Shown here piece after piece: positions 51,787 through 64,000 of a DNA stretch of 64,000 nucleotides (the stretch's first letter is position 1; every line of letters starts with the position of its first letter). The position numbers and the translations under genes were made by a program. The notes beneath the pieces are model-generated. The model was given only the letters and a program-made list of their open reading frames with translations. It was not told the DNA's origin and ran no database searches. The stretch comes from Pseudomonas sp. v388 (GTDB lineage: Bacteria; Pseudomonadota; Gammaproteobacteria; Pseudomonadales; Pseudomonadaceae). Where the stretch lies: positions 62,001 to 126,000 of the forward strand of contig NZ_RHQN01000002.1 of assembly GCF_003935425.1 (NCBI RefSeq). The letters are read 5' to 3'.

Positions 51787-52183
51787 CTGAACTGTCTACC
51801 CCCGCAGTTTCGGGTTTGTCTGCTGAAATGGGTCGGCTGCGCGCCAGACGTTTCCAGAGCTTGCCGAAATGCTCGATCAATTCGGGGTTTTCTACGTCAC
51901 CCAAGCCTTTACGCGCGACGATCACGATATCCCAACCGACCAGCAGATCCTGGTGTTGGCGAAACGATTCGCGCATTAGGCGTTTCAAGCGGTTGCGCTC
52001 AACGGAGAGCTTGACGCTCTTTTTACCTATCACAAGCCCCAGGCGGGGATGCGGCAGGTCGTTGTTGCGCGCAAGGAGCAGGAGATTTTTCCCCGGAACC
52101 TTGCCGGTAGGGGAGTCAAAGACTGCCTTGAAATGCCGGGGAGTAAGCAAACGCTTTTCCCGACTGAAGTCCCGACTCACCAC
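51779..52183 (-). CDS. rnpA: ribonuclease P protein component
   Basis: A 134-residue basic protein that binds the RNase P RNA and the 5' leader of pre-tRNA. It contains [16 protein letters not shown] and the signature [16 protein letters not shown] start, with a second in-frame GTG immediately after. Thirteen bases downstream of rpmH and overlapping yidD. Confidence 0.96.
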   Translation of the reverse strand: MVSRDFSREKRLLTPRHFKAVFDSPTGKVPGKNLLLLARNNDLPHPRLGLVIGKKSVKLSVERNRLKRLMRESFRQHQDLLVGWDIVIVARKGLGDVENPELIEHFGKLWKRLARSRPISADKPETAGVDSSDA

Positions 52184-52196
52184 CAGTGCCGATTAA

Positions 52197-52331
52197 TCAA
52201 ACTGCCAGACGCTTACGGCCTTTGGCGCGACGACGCGAAAGGACTGCACGGCCGTTCTTGGTGGCCATGCGAGCACGGAAACCGTGGGTGCGGGCGCGCT
52301 TGATAGTGCTGGGTTGGAAAGTACGTTTCAT
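52197..52331 (-). CDS. rpmH: 50S ribosomal protein L34
   Basis: A 44-residue, highly basic ribosomal protein: [20 protein letters not shown], then [22 protein letters not shown]. The sequence is at the expected place, divergent from dnaA across the origin region. It is too short to appear in many automatic frame lists but is unmistakable. Confidence 0.97.
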
Positions 52332-52916
52332 GGCGTGTTACCTGGTTCGTCCACTACGGGCCGGAATGGCCCCCGTTTTAAGAGACCGGGGATTCTAGAG
52401 AAAGCAGGCGCGCAGGTCAATTTCCAACCAGCTTTTCCGTCATTTACTTCGCAGAGGGTAATTGTGGCCCCTGCCCCTTCGGTGTGGCCGCGCGGCTGAG
52501 TCAGTAATAGAAATAAAAAGAACGAAGTATTTAAAGCTTTTTTATAGAGCTTATAAAGACTAGGGGCGACCCTATCTGTGGATAAGTGGCTCGAGGCCAA
52601 TGTAATCAATGTGTACAGAGAAGGGTAACCCTGTCGAGAAGCGGTGGTGACCCTGTGCTGGGGCCTCGGAAAACCTGTGCATGGAACGCCATGTTATCCA
52701 CAGGGCGGTTATCCACAGAGTTCAGCCCGGGGTTATGCAATGGGCTGAAGCGTGGTTATCCACATGGCTTATGCACATGCCGTTGAACGTTTGATTCACA
52801 GCGGATGAACGCTAAAACTCGGTTCGACCCGATACCTACATGTGGATAAGTCCGCATCGGATCGTTACAATGGCGGCTGTTTTTGGCCTTACCGGCGTTC
52901 AACCTAGGGGATATCC
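52332..52916. other. oriC: origin region B (oriC) between rpmH and dnaA
   Basis: A 585-base gap with an AT-rich unwinding-type stretch (52507-52558). Perfect DnaA boxes lie at 52577-52585, 52694-52702, 52709-52717, 52756-52764 and 52841-52849, plus TTATGCACA at 52769-52777. The box count, AT element and position beside dnaA match the known location of Pseudomonas oriC. The dnaA and rpmH promoters must also lie here. TGTACAGAG at 52612-52620 has no role I can name, but is conserved in module A at the same offset. Confidence 0.9.
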
Positions 52917-54446
52917 GTGTCAGTGGAACTTTGGCAGCAGTGCGTGGAGCTTTTGCGCGATGAGCTGCCTGCCCAGCAATTCAACACTTGGATCCGTCCG
53001 CTACAGGTAGAAGCCGAAGGCGACGAGTTGCGTGTGTATGCACCAAACCGCTTCGTTCTCGATTGGGTCAACGAAAAGTATCTGGGTCGTTTGCTCGAGC
53101 TGCTCGGCGAACATGGCCAGGGGATGGCGCCTGCTCTTTCCTTATTAATAGGGAGCAAGCGCAGTTCTGCTCCGCGGGCCGCTCCCAATGCCCCGTTGGC
53201 CGCTGCTGCCTCTCAGGCGCTGTCGGCCAATTCGGCAAGCAGCGTCGCGAGCGCTGCGCCGGCAGTGCCTGCGCCTGTAGCGGCGGTGAGCGCGCCTTCA
53301 CGTGCGGTCGAGACCGAAGGCGAGCCTTCGCGTGACAGTTTCGATCCGATGGCCGGGGCAAGCTCACAGCAGGCTCCAGCCCGGTCCGAGCAGAGAACCG
53401 TCCAGGTTGAAGGCGCGCTCAAGCACACCAGCTATCTCAACCGCACGTTCACCTTCGAGAACTTCGTCGAAGGTAAGTCCAACCAGCTGGCACGTGCTGC
53501 TGCGTGGCAGGTCGCGGATAATCCCAAGCATGGCTATAACCCGCTCTTCCTTTATGGGGGCGTTGGTTTGGGTAAGACTCACTTGATGCATGCGGTGGGC
53601 AATCACCTGCTCAAGAAGAACCCCAACGCCAAGGTGGTTTATCTGCATTCCGAGCGCTTCGTGGCCGATATGGTCAAGGCGTTGCAGCTCAACGCAATCA
53701 ATGAATTCAAGCGCTTCTACCGTTCGGTCGACGCGCTGCTGATCGACGATATCCAGTTCTTCGCGCGCAAGGAGCGTTCCCAGGAAGAGTTCTTCCACAC
53801 GTTCAACGCGCTGCTTGAAGGCGGACAGCAGGTCATCCTGACCAGCGACCGTTACCCCAAGGAAATCGAAGGCCTCGAGGAACGTCTCAAGTCCAGATTC
53901 GGCTGGGGCCTGACGGTTGCGGTCGAACCGCCCGAGCTTGAAACCCGGGTTGCGATCCTTATGAAGAAAGCTGATCAGGCCAAGGTCGACCTGCCTCACG
54001 ATGCGGCGTTCTTCATTGCTCAACGTATTCGTTCCAACGTCCGTGAACTCGAAGGCGCGCTCAAGCGTGTCATCGCGCACTCGCACTTCATGGGCCGCGA
54101 CATCACGATCGAACTGATCCGTGAGTCGCTGAAAGATCTGCTTGCTCTGCAAGACAAACTGGTGAGTGTGGATAACATCCAGCGCACCGTCGCCGAGTAC
54201 TACAAGATCAAGATCTCCGACCTGTTGTCCAAGCGTCGCTCTCGATCTGTTGCACGGCCTCGTCAGGTGGCGATGGCGCTCTCCAAGGAGCTGACCAACC
54301 ACAGCCTGCCGGAAATCGGTGACGTATTTGGCGGCCGGGACCACACCACCGTTTTGCATGCGTGCCGCAAGATCAACGAACTCAAGGAATCCGACGCGGA
54401 TATCCGTGAGGACTACAAGAACCTGCTGCGAACTCTGACCACGTGA
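52917..54446 (+). CDS. dnaA: chromosomal replication initiator protein DnaA
   Basis: A 509-residue AAA+ initiator that binds DnaA boxes and opens oriC. Domain I (1-85, [25 protein letters not shown]) is followed by a long Ala/Pro/Ser-rich linker (about 85-165). Domain III has Walker [10 protein letters not shown] and Walker [10 protein letters not shown]. Domain IV has the box-binding helix-turn-helix ([15 protein letters not shown]). GTG start with AGGGGA upstream. A DnaA box inside the gene (54167-54175) sits in the region joining domains III and IV. Confidence 0.98.
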   Translation: MSVELWQQCVELLRDELPAQQFNTWIRPLQVEAEGDELRVYAPNRFVLDWVNEKYLGRLLELLGEHGQGMAPALSLLIGSKRSSAPRAAPNAPLAAAASQALSANSASSVASAAPAVPAPVAAVSAPSRAVETEGEPSRDSFDPMAGASSQQAPARSEQRTVQVEGALKHTSYLNRTFTFENFVEGKSNQLARAAAWQVADNPKHGYNPLFLYGGVGLGKTHLMHAVGNHLLKKNPNAKVVYLHSERFVADMVKALQLNAINEFKRFYRSVDALLIDDIQFFARKERSQEEFFHTFNALLEGGQQVILTSDRYPKEIEGLEERLKSRFGWGLTVAVEPPELETRVAILMKKADQAKVDLPHDAAFFIAQRIRSNVRELEGALKRVIAHSHFMGRDITIELIRESLKDLLALQDKLVSVDNIQRTVAEYYKIKISDLLSKRRSRSVARPRQVAMALSKELTNHSLPEIGDVFGGRDHTTVLHACRKINELKESDADIREDYKNLLRTLTT

Positions 54447-54484
54447 TGACGCCAGTGCAGCTTATTAAGGCAAGGGACTAGACC

Positions 54485-55588
54485 ATGCATTTCACCATTC
54501 AACGCGAAGCCCTGTTGAAACCCCTGCAACTGGTCGCCGGCGTGGTCGAACGCCGCCAGACCTTGCCGGTATTGTCCAACGTGCTCCTGGTTGTCGAAGG
54601 CCAACAGCTGTCGCTGACCGGTACCGACCTGGAAGTGGAACTGGTTGGCCGCGTGCAACTGGAAGAGCCAGCCGAGCCAGGCGAGATCACCGTCCCGGCG
54701 CGTAAGCTGATGGACATCTGCAAGAGCCTGCCTAACGACGCCCTGATCGACATCAAGGTCGACGACGCCAAGCTGGTCGTCAAGGCGGGGCGCAGCCGTT
54801 TCACGCTGTCCACCTTGCCGGCCAACGATTTCCCGACGGTAGAAGAAGGTCCAGGCTCACTGACCTTCGATCTGGTGCAGAGCAAGCTTCGCCGCTTGAT
54901 CGAGCGGACCAGTTTCGCCATGGCGCAGCAGGACGTCCGCTACTACCTCAACGGCATGCTGCTGGAAGTCAGCGCAGGCATCCTGCGTGCCGTGGCCACC
55001 GATGGACACCGCCTGGCCATGTGTTCGATGTCTGCGGATATCGGGCAGGCCGACCGTCATCAGGTCATCGTGCCTCGCAAAGGTATCCTGGAGATGGCCC
55101 GCCTGCTCACCGAGCAGGACGGTATCGTGAGTATCGTGCTGGGTCAGCATCATATCCGTGCCACGACCGGCGAATTCACCTTTACCTCCAAGCTGGTGGA
55201 CGGCAAGTTCCCGGACTACGAGCGGGTGCTGCCTAAAGGTGGCGACAAGCTGGTTCTCGGCGATCGTCAGGCGTTGCGCGAAGCGTTCAGCCGCACGGCC
55301 ATCCTGTCCAACGAGAAGTATCGCGGCATCCGCCTGCAACTGGCTAATGGTCAACTGAAGATTCAGGCCAATAACCCGGAACAGGAAGAAGCGGAAGAAG
55401 AGATCGGCGTTGAATACAACGGTGGTTCTCTGGAGATCGGTTTCAACGTGAGCTACCTGCTCGACGTGCTGGGTGTGATGACGACCGATCAGGTTCGCCT
55501 GATTCTGTCGGACTCCAACAGCAGCGCCCTGGTGCAAGAGTCGGACAACGACGATTCCGCCTACGTTGTCATGCCGATGCGTCTGTAA
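54485..55588 (+). CDS. dnaN: DNA polymerase III beta sliding clamp
   Basis: A 367-residue clamp of three repeated domains, beginning MHFTIQREALLKPLQLVAGVVERRQTLPVL and ending YVVMPMRL, both invariant features. It dimerises around DNA and tethers polymerase III. 38 bases after dnaA, 22 before recF, one transcript likely. Confidence 0.98.
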   Translation: MHFTIQREALLKPLQLVAGVVERRQTLPVLSNVLLVVEGQQLSLTGTDLEVELVGRVQLEEPAEPGEITVPARKLMDICKSLPNDALIDIKVDDAKLVVKAGRSRFTLSTLPANDFPTVEEGPGSLTFDLVQSKLRRLIERTSFAMAQQDVRYYLNGMLLEVSAGILRAVATDGHRLAMCSMSADIGQADRHQVIVPRKGILEMARLLTEQDGIVSIVLGQHHIRATTGEFTFTSKLVDGKFPDYERVLPKGGDKLVLGDRQALREAFSRTAILSNEKYRGIRLQLANGQLKIQANNPEQEEAEEEIGVEYNGGSLEIGFNVSYLLDVLGVMTTDQVRLILSDSNSSALVQESDNDDSAYVVMPMRL

Positions 55589-55610
55589 CGTCATGTTCAG
55601 CGGAATCTAG

Positions 55611-59136
<3,526 letters not shown>

Positions 59137-59195
59137 GCCGTCTGGACGCAAGCACGCTGCCGATCTCCGGCTTCGAGCCGGCATCCAAAGCGTTC

Positions 59196-59229
59196 AAAAA
59201 GGCCAACCTTGACCGGTTGGCCTTTTTTT
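59196..59229 (+). terminator. intrinsic terminator after gyrB
   Basis: AAAAAGGCCAACC (59196-59208) pairs with GGTTGGCCTTTTTTT, a stem of eight GC-rich pairs extended by A:T pairs and a T7 tail. Strong rho-independent terminator about 60 bases past the gyrB stop. Confidence 0.93.
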
Positions 59230-59366
59230 GTGCCCGCATCGCGGGATGCACGGGCATCAGCGAGCCATAAATAACCGTGATATCAGGAAGCGTTCGGTTT
59301 GATTTAGAGCATGGGCGAATTTCCCTTTTAATACGTTCAGCACCTAATCAATTACAGGAACTGAAC

Positions 59367-59636
59367 ATGAAATACACCATCGCTTTTTCCATGCTGGCCG
59401 CACTTTCAACCACCCAGGCATTCGCCCAGGACGAGGTCACAAGCGATACCCACTCGTTGCCGACCGAGCAGTATCACTACGGTATGAAGGTGGATGTTGC
59501 AAAGGTCATCCACCTGAGTGGCAACCAGGATCGCGCGGGGCTTACCCGCTCGGTGATGATCTACAAGGACCCCCAAGGCGAGGTTCACAAGCTGCAATAC
59601 CTGATCGAAGGGACACAGCAAAACCAGAACGGCTGA
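59367..59636 (+). CDS. DUF2790 domain protein, exported
   Basis: An 89-residue protein with a signal peptide (MKYTIAFSMLAALSTTQAFA-QD) and the DUF2790 core YGMKVDVAKVIHLSG, then VMIYKDPQGEVHKLQYLIEG. The family is a small Pseudomonas-restricted group of periplasmic proteins, several of which respond to copper or other stress in published arrays (from general memory). The canonical two Cys of many members are absent. CAGGAA precedes the ATG. Confidence 0.85.
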   Translation: MKYTIAFSMLAALSTTQAFAQDEVTSDTHSLPTEQYHYGMKVDVAKVIHLSGNQDRAGLTRSVMIYKDPQGEVHKLQYLIEGTQQNQNG

Positions 59637-59654
59637 CACCTGCAGCAGAAACTA

Positions 59655-59680
59655 AAAACCCGGCCTGAGCCGGGTTTTGT
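59655..59680 (+). terminator. intrinsic terminator after the DUF2790 gene
   Basis: AAAACCCGGC (59655-59664) and GCCGGGTTTT (59669-59678), 10-bp arms with a 4-base loop and T-rich tail. Also usable by minus-strand transcripts arriving from plsC. Confidence 0.9.
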
Positions 59681-59828
59681 TTTCGCATCGCACGTATATG
59701 CACGAAGTCATTTTGAACTTATGCACGTTTTTCCAAAAATCCGAGCTTTTGAAATATCCATCAAAAACAGCAGCTTAAGAGACATTTACGACGCTTTGTC
59801 AAAAACGGTACACAGGTTATCCACAAAA

Positions 59829-60599
59829 TCAGACAGGCACTTTTTCACCTGTGGACACTGGCCTGACGGGCGAGCCTAGTGCGCGCTGTGCATCCTCGTT
59901 CCAGGTCTGGACACGCTCGTTGAGCGCCGCGATGGCGCGGGGTCCAGTGCCCTCGGCAAACATGGGCTCGCCAATCACTACTTCGATAGTGCCGGGTTGC
60001 TTGGCCCAGCCTTCCTTTGGCCAGTACTTGCCGGCGTTGTGTGCTACCGGCAGTACAGGCAAGTCAGCGTTGACCGCCAGTGCCGTACCCCCTCGCGAAA
60101 ACTTGCCAACCTGACCGAATGGAACACGTGTGCCTTCCGGAAAAATCAGCACCCAGACACCGTCCTTGAGCAATTCGTCGCCTTTCTTGGCGATTTCCTT
60201 GAGCGCGGCCTTGGGGTTGTCACGATCAATGGCGATAGGACGCAGCATAGCCATCGCCCAGCCGAAAAACGGCACGTACAGCAGTTCGCGCTTGAGCACC
60301 TGGCTCATGGGCTCGAAGTACGCCGAAAGGAAGAATGTTTCCCACGTGCTTTGATGGTTGGAAATGATGACGCATGGCGTCTTGGGCACGTTCTCGGCGC
60401 CGGTGACGTTGACCCGAATGTTCAACAGCACACGCGTGAGCCAGATTGCGCAGCGGCACCAATAGACGTTGATGAACCGGTAGCGAGCCTTGAACGGCAG
60501 GAAAGGCGCGATGAAAAAACTCAATGTGCACCACAGCAGCGAGCTGGTGCCCAGCAACAGGTAGAAGAGAAAAATCCTGATTGCCCGCATGATCGACAT
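59829..60599 (-). CDS. plsC: 1-acyl-sn-glycerol-3-phosphate acyltransferase
   Basis: A 256-residue inner-membrane acyltransferase that makes phosphatidic acid; the orthologue at this locus in P. fluorescens is known as HdtS. An N-terminal helix (AIRIFLFYLLLGTSSLLWCTLSF) is followed by the catalytic NHQSTWE, where the usual HX4D aspartate is Glu, as I recall for this branch. FPEGTR and the EVVIGEPM segment come next. A perfect DnaA box lies just beyond the stop (59817-59825). It is downstream of gmhB on the same strand. Confidence 0.93.
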   Translation of the reverse strand: MSIMRAIRIFLFYLLLGTSSLLWCTLSFFIAPFLPFKARYRFINVYWCRCAIWLTRVLLNIRVNVTGAENVPKTPCVIISNHQSTWETFFLSAYFEPMSQVLKRELLYVPFFGWAMAMLRPIAIDRDNPKAALKEIAKKGDELLKDGVWVLIFPEGTRVPFGQVGKFSRGGTALAVNADLPVLPVAHNAGKYWPKEGWAKQPGTIEVVIGEPMFAEGTGPRAIAALNERVQTWNEDAQRALGSPVRPVSTGEKVPV

Positions 60600-60664
60600 A
60601 GTTGCGTTTACCGTACGGGCAACTGCCCGCTCCTTGAGCGTGCCGAACCCGAAGGCTTAACGGT

Positions 60665-61207
60665 TCAGCGAACGCCGGTGTGGATAAGTTCTGCGGCGAC
60701 TGCCGCCAGATCGTCAAAAATCAAGGTGCCCGCGGGCACCTCGCCGTCCAGGGTCCTGCGGCCTTTGCCGGTCATCACCAGAACTGGCTGAGAATCGACG
60801 GCCAAAGCGGCCTGCAGGTCACCTTTGCTGTCGCCTACAAACCATAGCCCCTGCAGATCGACCGCGTAGTGGCGAGCGATGGTCTGCAGCATACCGGGCT
60901 TGGGCTTGCGGCAATCGCAGCCTTCGTCCGGCCCGTGCGGGCAATACACGATCAGACCGACCTCGCCGCCCTGCTCCGCCACCAGAGCGCGCAAACGCTC
61001 ATGCATGGCATCCAGAGTGGCCAGATCGTAATAACCTCGGGCAATGCCCGACTGGTTGGTGGCGATGGCCACCGTCCAGCCGGACTTGCTCAATGCTGCG
61101 ATGGCTTCGATCGAGCCTGGAATGGGAACCCACTCCTGCACCGACTTTATATAAGCGTCGGAGTCGTGATTGATCACGCCGTCCCGATCGAGTATCAGCA
61201 GTTTCAA
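60665..61207 (-). CDS. gmhB: D-glycero-beta-D-manno-heptose-1,7-bisphosphate 7-phosphatase
   Basis: A 180-residue HAD-family phosphatase in ADP-heptose synthesis for the LPS inner core. It has the nucleophile motif LILDRDGVIN, ATNQSGIARG, the zinc-binding CPHGPDEGCDCRKPKPGM region and the late GDSKGDLQAA. TTG start with AAGGGG seven bases upstream; the longer frame runs into glyS and was rejected. 13 bases after glyS. Contains a DnaA box at 60679-60687. Confidence 0.94.
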   Translation of the reverse strand: MKLLILDRDGVINHDSDAYIKSVQEWVPIPGSIEAIAALSKSGWTVAIATNQSGIARGYYDLATLDAMHERLRALVAEQGGEVGLIVYCPHGPDEGCDCRKPKPGMLQTIARHYAVDLQGLWFVGDSKGDLQAALAVDSQPVLVMTGKGRRTLDGEVPAGTLIFDDLAAVAAELIHTGVR

Positions 61208-61220
61208 CGGCGACCCCTTG

Positions 61221-63275
61221 TCAGCCCAGCAGCGAGATATCGGCCACGCCCAGGAACAGGCCGCGCAGACGCGCCAGCAACGCGTAGCGGTTGGCACGCA
61301 CGTTGGCATCTTCTGCGTTGACCATGACGGCCTCGAAGAAAGCGTCGACCGGTTCGCGCAAAGTCGCCAGACGCGCCAGCGACTCGCTGTACTGACGCTC
61401 GGCGGCCATCGGCTGCACCGCGTGGTCGGCCTGTTGAATGGCCGAGTACAGCGAGAACTCGTTGGCGTTGTCGAAATACTTGGGCTCGACGGTCTGGGCA
61501 ATGTTGCCCTCGGCCTTGCTCAACAGATTCGACACACGCTTGTTCACCGCTGCCAGCGCTGCGGCCTGCGGCAACTTGCGGAATGCCTGCACCGCCTGCA
61601 CGCGCTGATCGAAGTCCAGTGCCGAACCTGGCTGCAGCGCGCGCACCGACAGGTACACCGCCACTTCCACACCTTCGTCTTCATAACGCGCACGCAGGCG
61701 GTCGAAGATGAATTCCAGCACCTGCTCCGCAAGCCCGGCTGCCTTGACCTTGGCACCGAATTGAGCGACCGCGTACTTAACCGTTTCGATCAGATCCAGG
61801 TCCAGCTTCTTCTCGATCAGGATACGCAGGATGCCCAATGCCGCACGGCGCAGTGCATAGGGGTCTTTGCTGCCGGTGGGCAACATGCCGATGCCAAAAA
61901 TGCCGACCAGGGTATCAAGCTTGTCAGCGATGGCGACCGCCGCTCCGGTCAGCGTCGTCGGCAGTTCCGCTCCGGCGCCGCGTGGCATGTACTGCTCGTT
62001 CAGAGCCAGTGCGACATCTTCTGGTTCACCGTCGGCCTTGGCGTAGTAGTAACCGGCAACGCCCTGCATCTCAGGGAATTCGCCGACCATCTCGCTCGAC
62101 AGGTCACACTTGGAGAGCAAGCCGGCACGGGCAGCGCGCGTTGCATCGCCGCCAATACGCGGCGCGATAAAGGCCGCCAGTTTGGAAACCCGCTCGGCCT
62201 TGTCGAAAACGCTGCCCAGCTGAGCCTGGAATACAACGTTCTTCAAACGGTCGTTGAAGGTTTCCAGCTTCTGCTTTTTGTCCTGCTTGAAGAAGAACTC
62301 GGCGTCGGTCAGGCGCGGGCGAACCACTTTTTCATTACCGGCGATGATCTGCGCCGGGTCCTTGCTTTCGATGTTGGCCACGGTGATGAAGCGTGGCAGC
62401 AACTTGCCGTCGGCATCCAGCAGGCAGAAATACTTCTGGTTGTCCTGCATGGTGGTGATCAGCGCTTCCTGGGGAACATCCAGGAACCGCTCTTCGAAAG
62501 AGCAAACCAGCGGAACCGGCCATTCGACCAGGCCAGTCACTTCGTCCAGCAGGCTTGGCGGCACGATGGCGGTGCCTTCCTGCTGGGTAGCCAATTCTTC
62601 AATGCGCTTGGCAATGATCTGACGACGTTCGTTGAAATCGGCCAGTACGTGGGCGCCACGCAGGTCGCTCAGGTAGCCGGCTGGCGAAGAAATGCGCACA
62701 TCTTCCGGATGGTGGAAGCGGTGACCACGGGAATGACGGCCTGCGCTCTGGGCCAGGATCGTGCAATCCACGACCTGCTCGCCGAACAGCATGACCAGCC
62801 ACTGGGTCGGCCGCACGAACTCTTCCTTGCGCGCGCCCCAACGCATGCGCTTGGCGATTGGCAGGTCGTTCAGCGAATCTTCGACGATGGTCGGCAGCAA
62901 GCTGACTGTCGGCTTGCCGACGATGCTCTGGCTGTAACGCAGCTTCGGGCCGCTCTGATCGATTTCGCTCAGATCGACGCCGCACTTCTTGGCGAAGCCG
63001 AGTGCGGCCTGGGTCGGATTGCCTTCGGCATCGAATGCCGCCTGACGCGGCGGGCCGTCGAGATTGACGCTACGGTCCGGCTGCTGGATTGCCAGCTCAG
63101 TGATCAGGACAGCCAGGCGGCGCGGCGCGGCATAGACCTGTTTGGCGCTGTAGGTCAGCCCTGCGCCCTGCAGGCCTTTCTCGATACCGGCCAGAAAGGC
63201 ATCGGCCAGGGAACTCAGGGTCTTGGGTGGCAGTTCTTCAGTGCCCAGTTCGACCAGAAAATCTTGAGCACTCAT
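61221..63275 (-). CDS. glyS: glycine-tRNA ligase beta subunit
   Basis: The 684-residue tRNA-binding subunit of the alpha2-beta2 glycyl-tRNA synthetase. It begins [23 protein letters not shown] and has the family's [36 protein letters not shown] and the HD-type region [18 protein letters not shown]. The C-terminal anticodon-binding part is complete. It starts four bases inside glyQ (ATGA overlap). Confidence 0.97.
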   Translation of the reverse strand: MSAQDFLVELGTEELPPKTLSSLADAFLAGIEKGLQGAGLTYSAKQVYAAPRRLAVLITELAIQQPDRSVNLDGPPRQAAFDAEGNPTQAALGFAKKCGVDLSEIDQSGPKLRYSQSIVGKPTVSLLPTIVEDSLNDLPIAKRMRWGARKEEFVRPTQWLVMLFGEQVVDCTILAQSAGRHSRGHRFHHPEDVRISSPAGYLSDLRGAHVLADFNERRQIIAKRIEELATQQEGTAIVPPSLLDEVTGLVEWPVPLVCSFEERFLDVPQEALITTMQDNQKYFCLLDADGKLLPRFITVANIESKDPAQIIAGNEKVVRPRLTDAEFFFKQDKKQKLETFNDRLKNVVFQAQLGSVFDKAERVSKLAAFIAPRIGGDATRAARAGLLSKCDLSSEMVGEFPEMQGVAGYYYAKADGEPEDVALALNEQYMPRGAGAELPTTLTGAAVAIADKLDTLVGIFGIGMLPTGSKDPYALRRAALGILRILIEKKLDLDLIETVKYAVAQFGAKVKAAGLAEQVLEFIFDRLRARYEDEGVEVAVYLSVRALQPGSALDFDQRVQAVQAFRKLPQAAALAAVNKRVSNLLSKAEGNIAQTVEPKYFDNANEFSLYSAIQQADHAVQPMAAERQYSESLARLATLREPVDAFFEAVMVNAEDANVRANRYALLARLRGLFLGVADISLLG

Positions 63276-64000
63276 TGTGCAGCCTCCAGCTTAGCCAACA
63301 CTTCGTCGCGTAGATCAGGCGGCGCCATCGGGAAGCCAAGCTTGGCCCGGGCTTGCAGGTAGCTCTGGGCAACAGAGCGGGCAAGGGTGCGCACGCGCAG
63401 GATGTATTGCTGGCGCGCCGTGACCGAAATCGCCCGGCGAGCATCCAGCAGGTTGAAGGTGTGCGACGCCTTGAGCACCATCTCGTAGCTTGGCAATGGC
63501 AGCTCGAGTTCGATCAGGCGTGCTGCTTCACTCTCGTAGAAATCGAAGAGGTCGAACAGCTTCTCGACATTGGCGTGTTCGAAGTTGTAGGTCGACTGCT
63601 CCACTTCGTTCTGGTGGAACACATCGCCATAGGTCACTTTGCCGAACGGGCCGTCAGCCCAGACCAGGTCGTAGACAGAGTCCACGCCCTGCTGATACAT
63701 CGCCAGACGTTCCAGGCCGTAGGTGATTTCGCCAGTGACCGGGTAGCACTCGATGCCACCGACTTGCTGGAAGTAGGTGAACTGCGAGACTTCCATGCCG
63801 TTGAGCCAGATCTCCCAGCCCAGACCCCAGGCACCCAGAGTCGGCGATTCCCAGTTGTCTTCCACGAAGCGGACGTCATGCACCAGCGGGTCGAGGCCGA
63901 TGTGCTTGAGCGAGCCCAGGTACAGTTCCTGGAAGTTGTCCGGGTTCGGTTTCAGGATCACCTGAAACTGATAGTAATGCTGCAGGCGGTTGGGGTTTTC
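63272..64000 (-). CDS. glyQ: glycine-tRNA ligase alpha subunit, 5' end outside window
   Basis: The catalytic class II subunit. 242 residues are visible, and the frame continues past the right edge ([20 protein letters not shown]). Conserved parts seen are [47 protein letters not shown] and the C-terminal [15 protein letters not shown]. About 75 N-terminal residues are expected beyond the window. Coupled to glyS. Confidence 0.97.
   Translation of the reverse strand, partial: ENPNRLQHYYQFQVILKPNPDNFQELYLGSLKHIGLDPLVHDVRFVEDNWESPTLGAWGLGWEIWLNGMEVSQFTYFQQVGGIECYPVTGEITYGLERLAMYQQGVDSVYDLVWADGPFGKVTYGDVFHQNEVEQSTYNFEHANVEKLFDLFDFYESEAARLIELELPLPSYEMVLKASHTFNLLDARRAISVTARQQYILRVRTLARSVAQSYLQARAKLGFPMAPPDLRDEVLAKLEAAQ

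Noticed and set aside
61170-63362. 730-codon plus-strand frame across glyS
   Set aside because: Exactly antisense to glyS, no family features, no ribosome-binding site.

Overview
The window is a piece of a Pseudomonas chromosome that spans the replication origin. The genus call rests on gene order (glmS-glmR-glmU, the atp operon, parB-parA-rsmG-mnmG, mnmE-yidC-yidD-rnpA-rpmH, dnaA-dnaN-recF-gyrB, then plsC-gmhB-glyS-glyQ). It also rests on the Pseudomonas-type parS sites and on Pseudomonas-restricted small families (DUF1652, DUF2790, DUF6555-like). A member of the P. syringae/P. fluorescens lineage is likely; I cannot fix the species. All function calls come from reading the proteins; no database search was run.

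Layout. 0-4.2 kb: SUKH fragment, CPA2 antiporter, acyl-CoA thioesterase, pdxY, DUF3301 protein. 4.2-8.0 kb: a metal-homeostasis block with two COG0523 GTPases, DUF1826 and two small exported proteins around a perfect Zur-like palindrome. 8.0-17.6 kb: a phospholipid block with a cardiolipin synthase, a cyclopropane fatty acid synthase and a six-gene operon resembling E. coli ynbABCD plus an acyltransferase. 17.9-24.4 kb: opgD, then a three-gene envelope polysaccharide cluster (Wzy/ligase-like protein, PslG-like glycosidase, acyltransferase). 24.5-31.9 kb: accessory genes, including a manganese catalase, pncC, a two-gene unit of a haem-oxygenase-like diiron oxidase and a methyltransferase, and a glycosyltransferase-like gene. 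31.9-36.1 kb: amino-sugar synthesis. 36.2-43.4 kb: the complete F1Fo ATP synthase operon. 43.5-52.3 kb: segregation, tRNA modification, membrane insertase and RNase P/ribosome genes. 52.9-59.1 kb: the replication genes. 59.4-64.0 kb: DUF2790, plsC, gmhB and the glycyl-tRNA synthetase operon, cut by the window end. From about 31 kb outward the genes on both sides are mostly transcribed away from the origin.

The most striking non-coding signal is a pair of origin-like modules. One lies between mnmG and mnmE (about 47.85-48.11 kb) and the other between rpmH and dnaA (about 52.51-52.85 kb). They share an AT-rich element, a DnaA box, a TGTACAGAG word and further boxes at identical relative offsets. 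In addition I counted by eye about 25 perfect DnaA boxes (TTATCCACA) across the window, most inside genes and about half of one expected by chance. Three parS sites are present at 8.0, 56.0 and 56.7 kb.

The best candidates for under-described biology are the ynb-like lipid operon, whose CDP-alcohol transferase has Asn at two normally Asp metal positions, the diiron oxidase-methyltransferase pair, the Zur-linked exported protein, and the twin origin modules.
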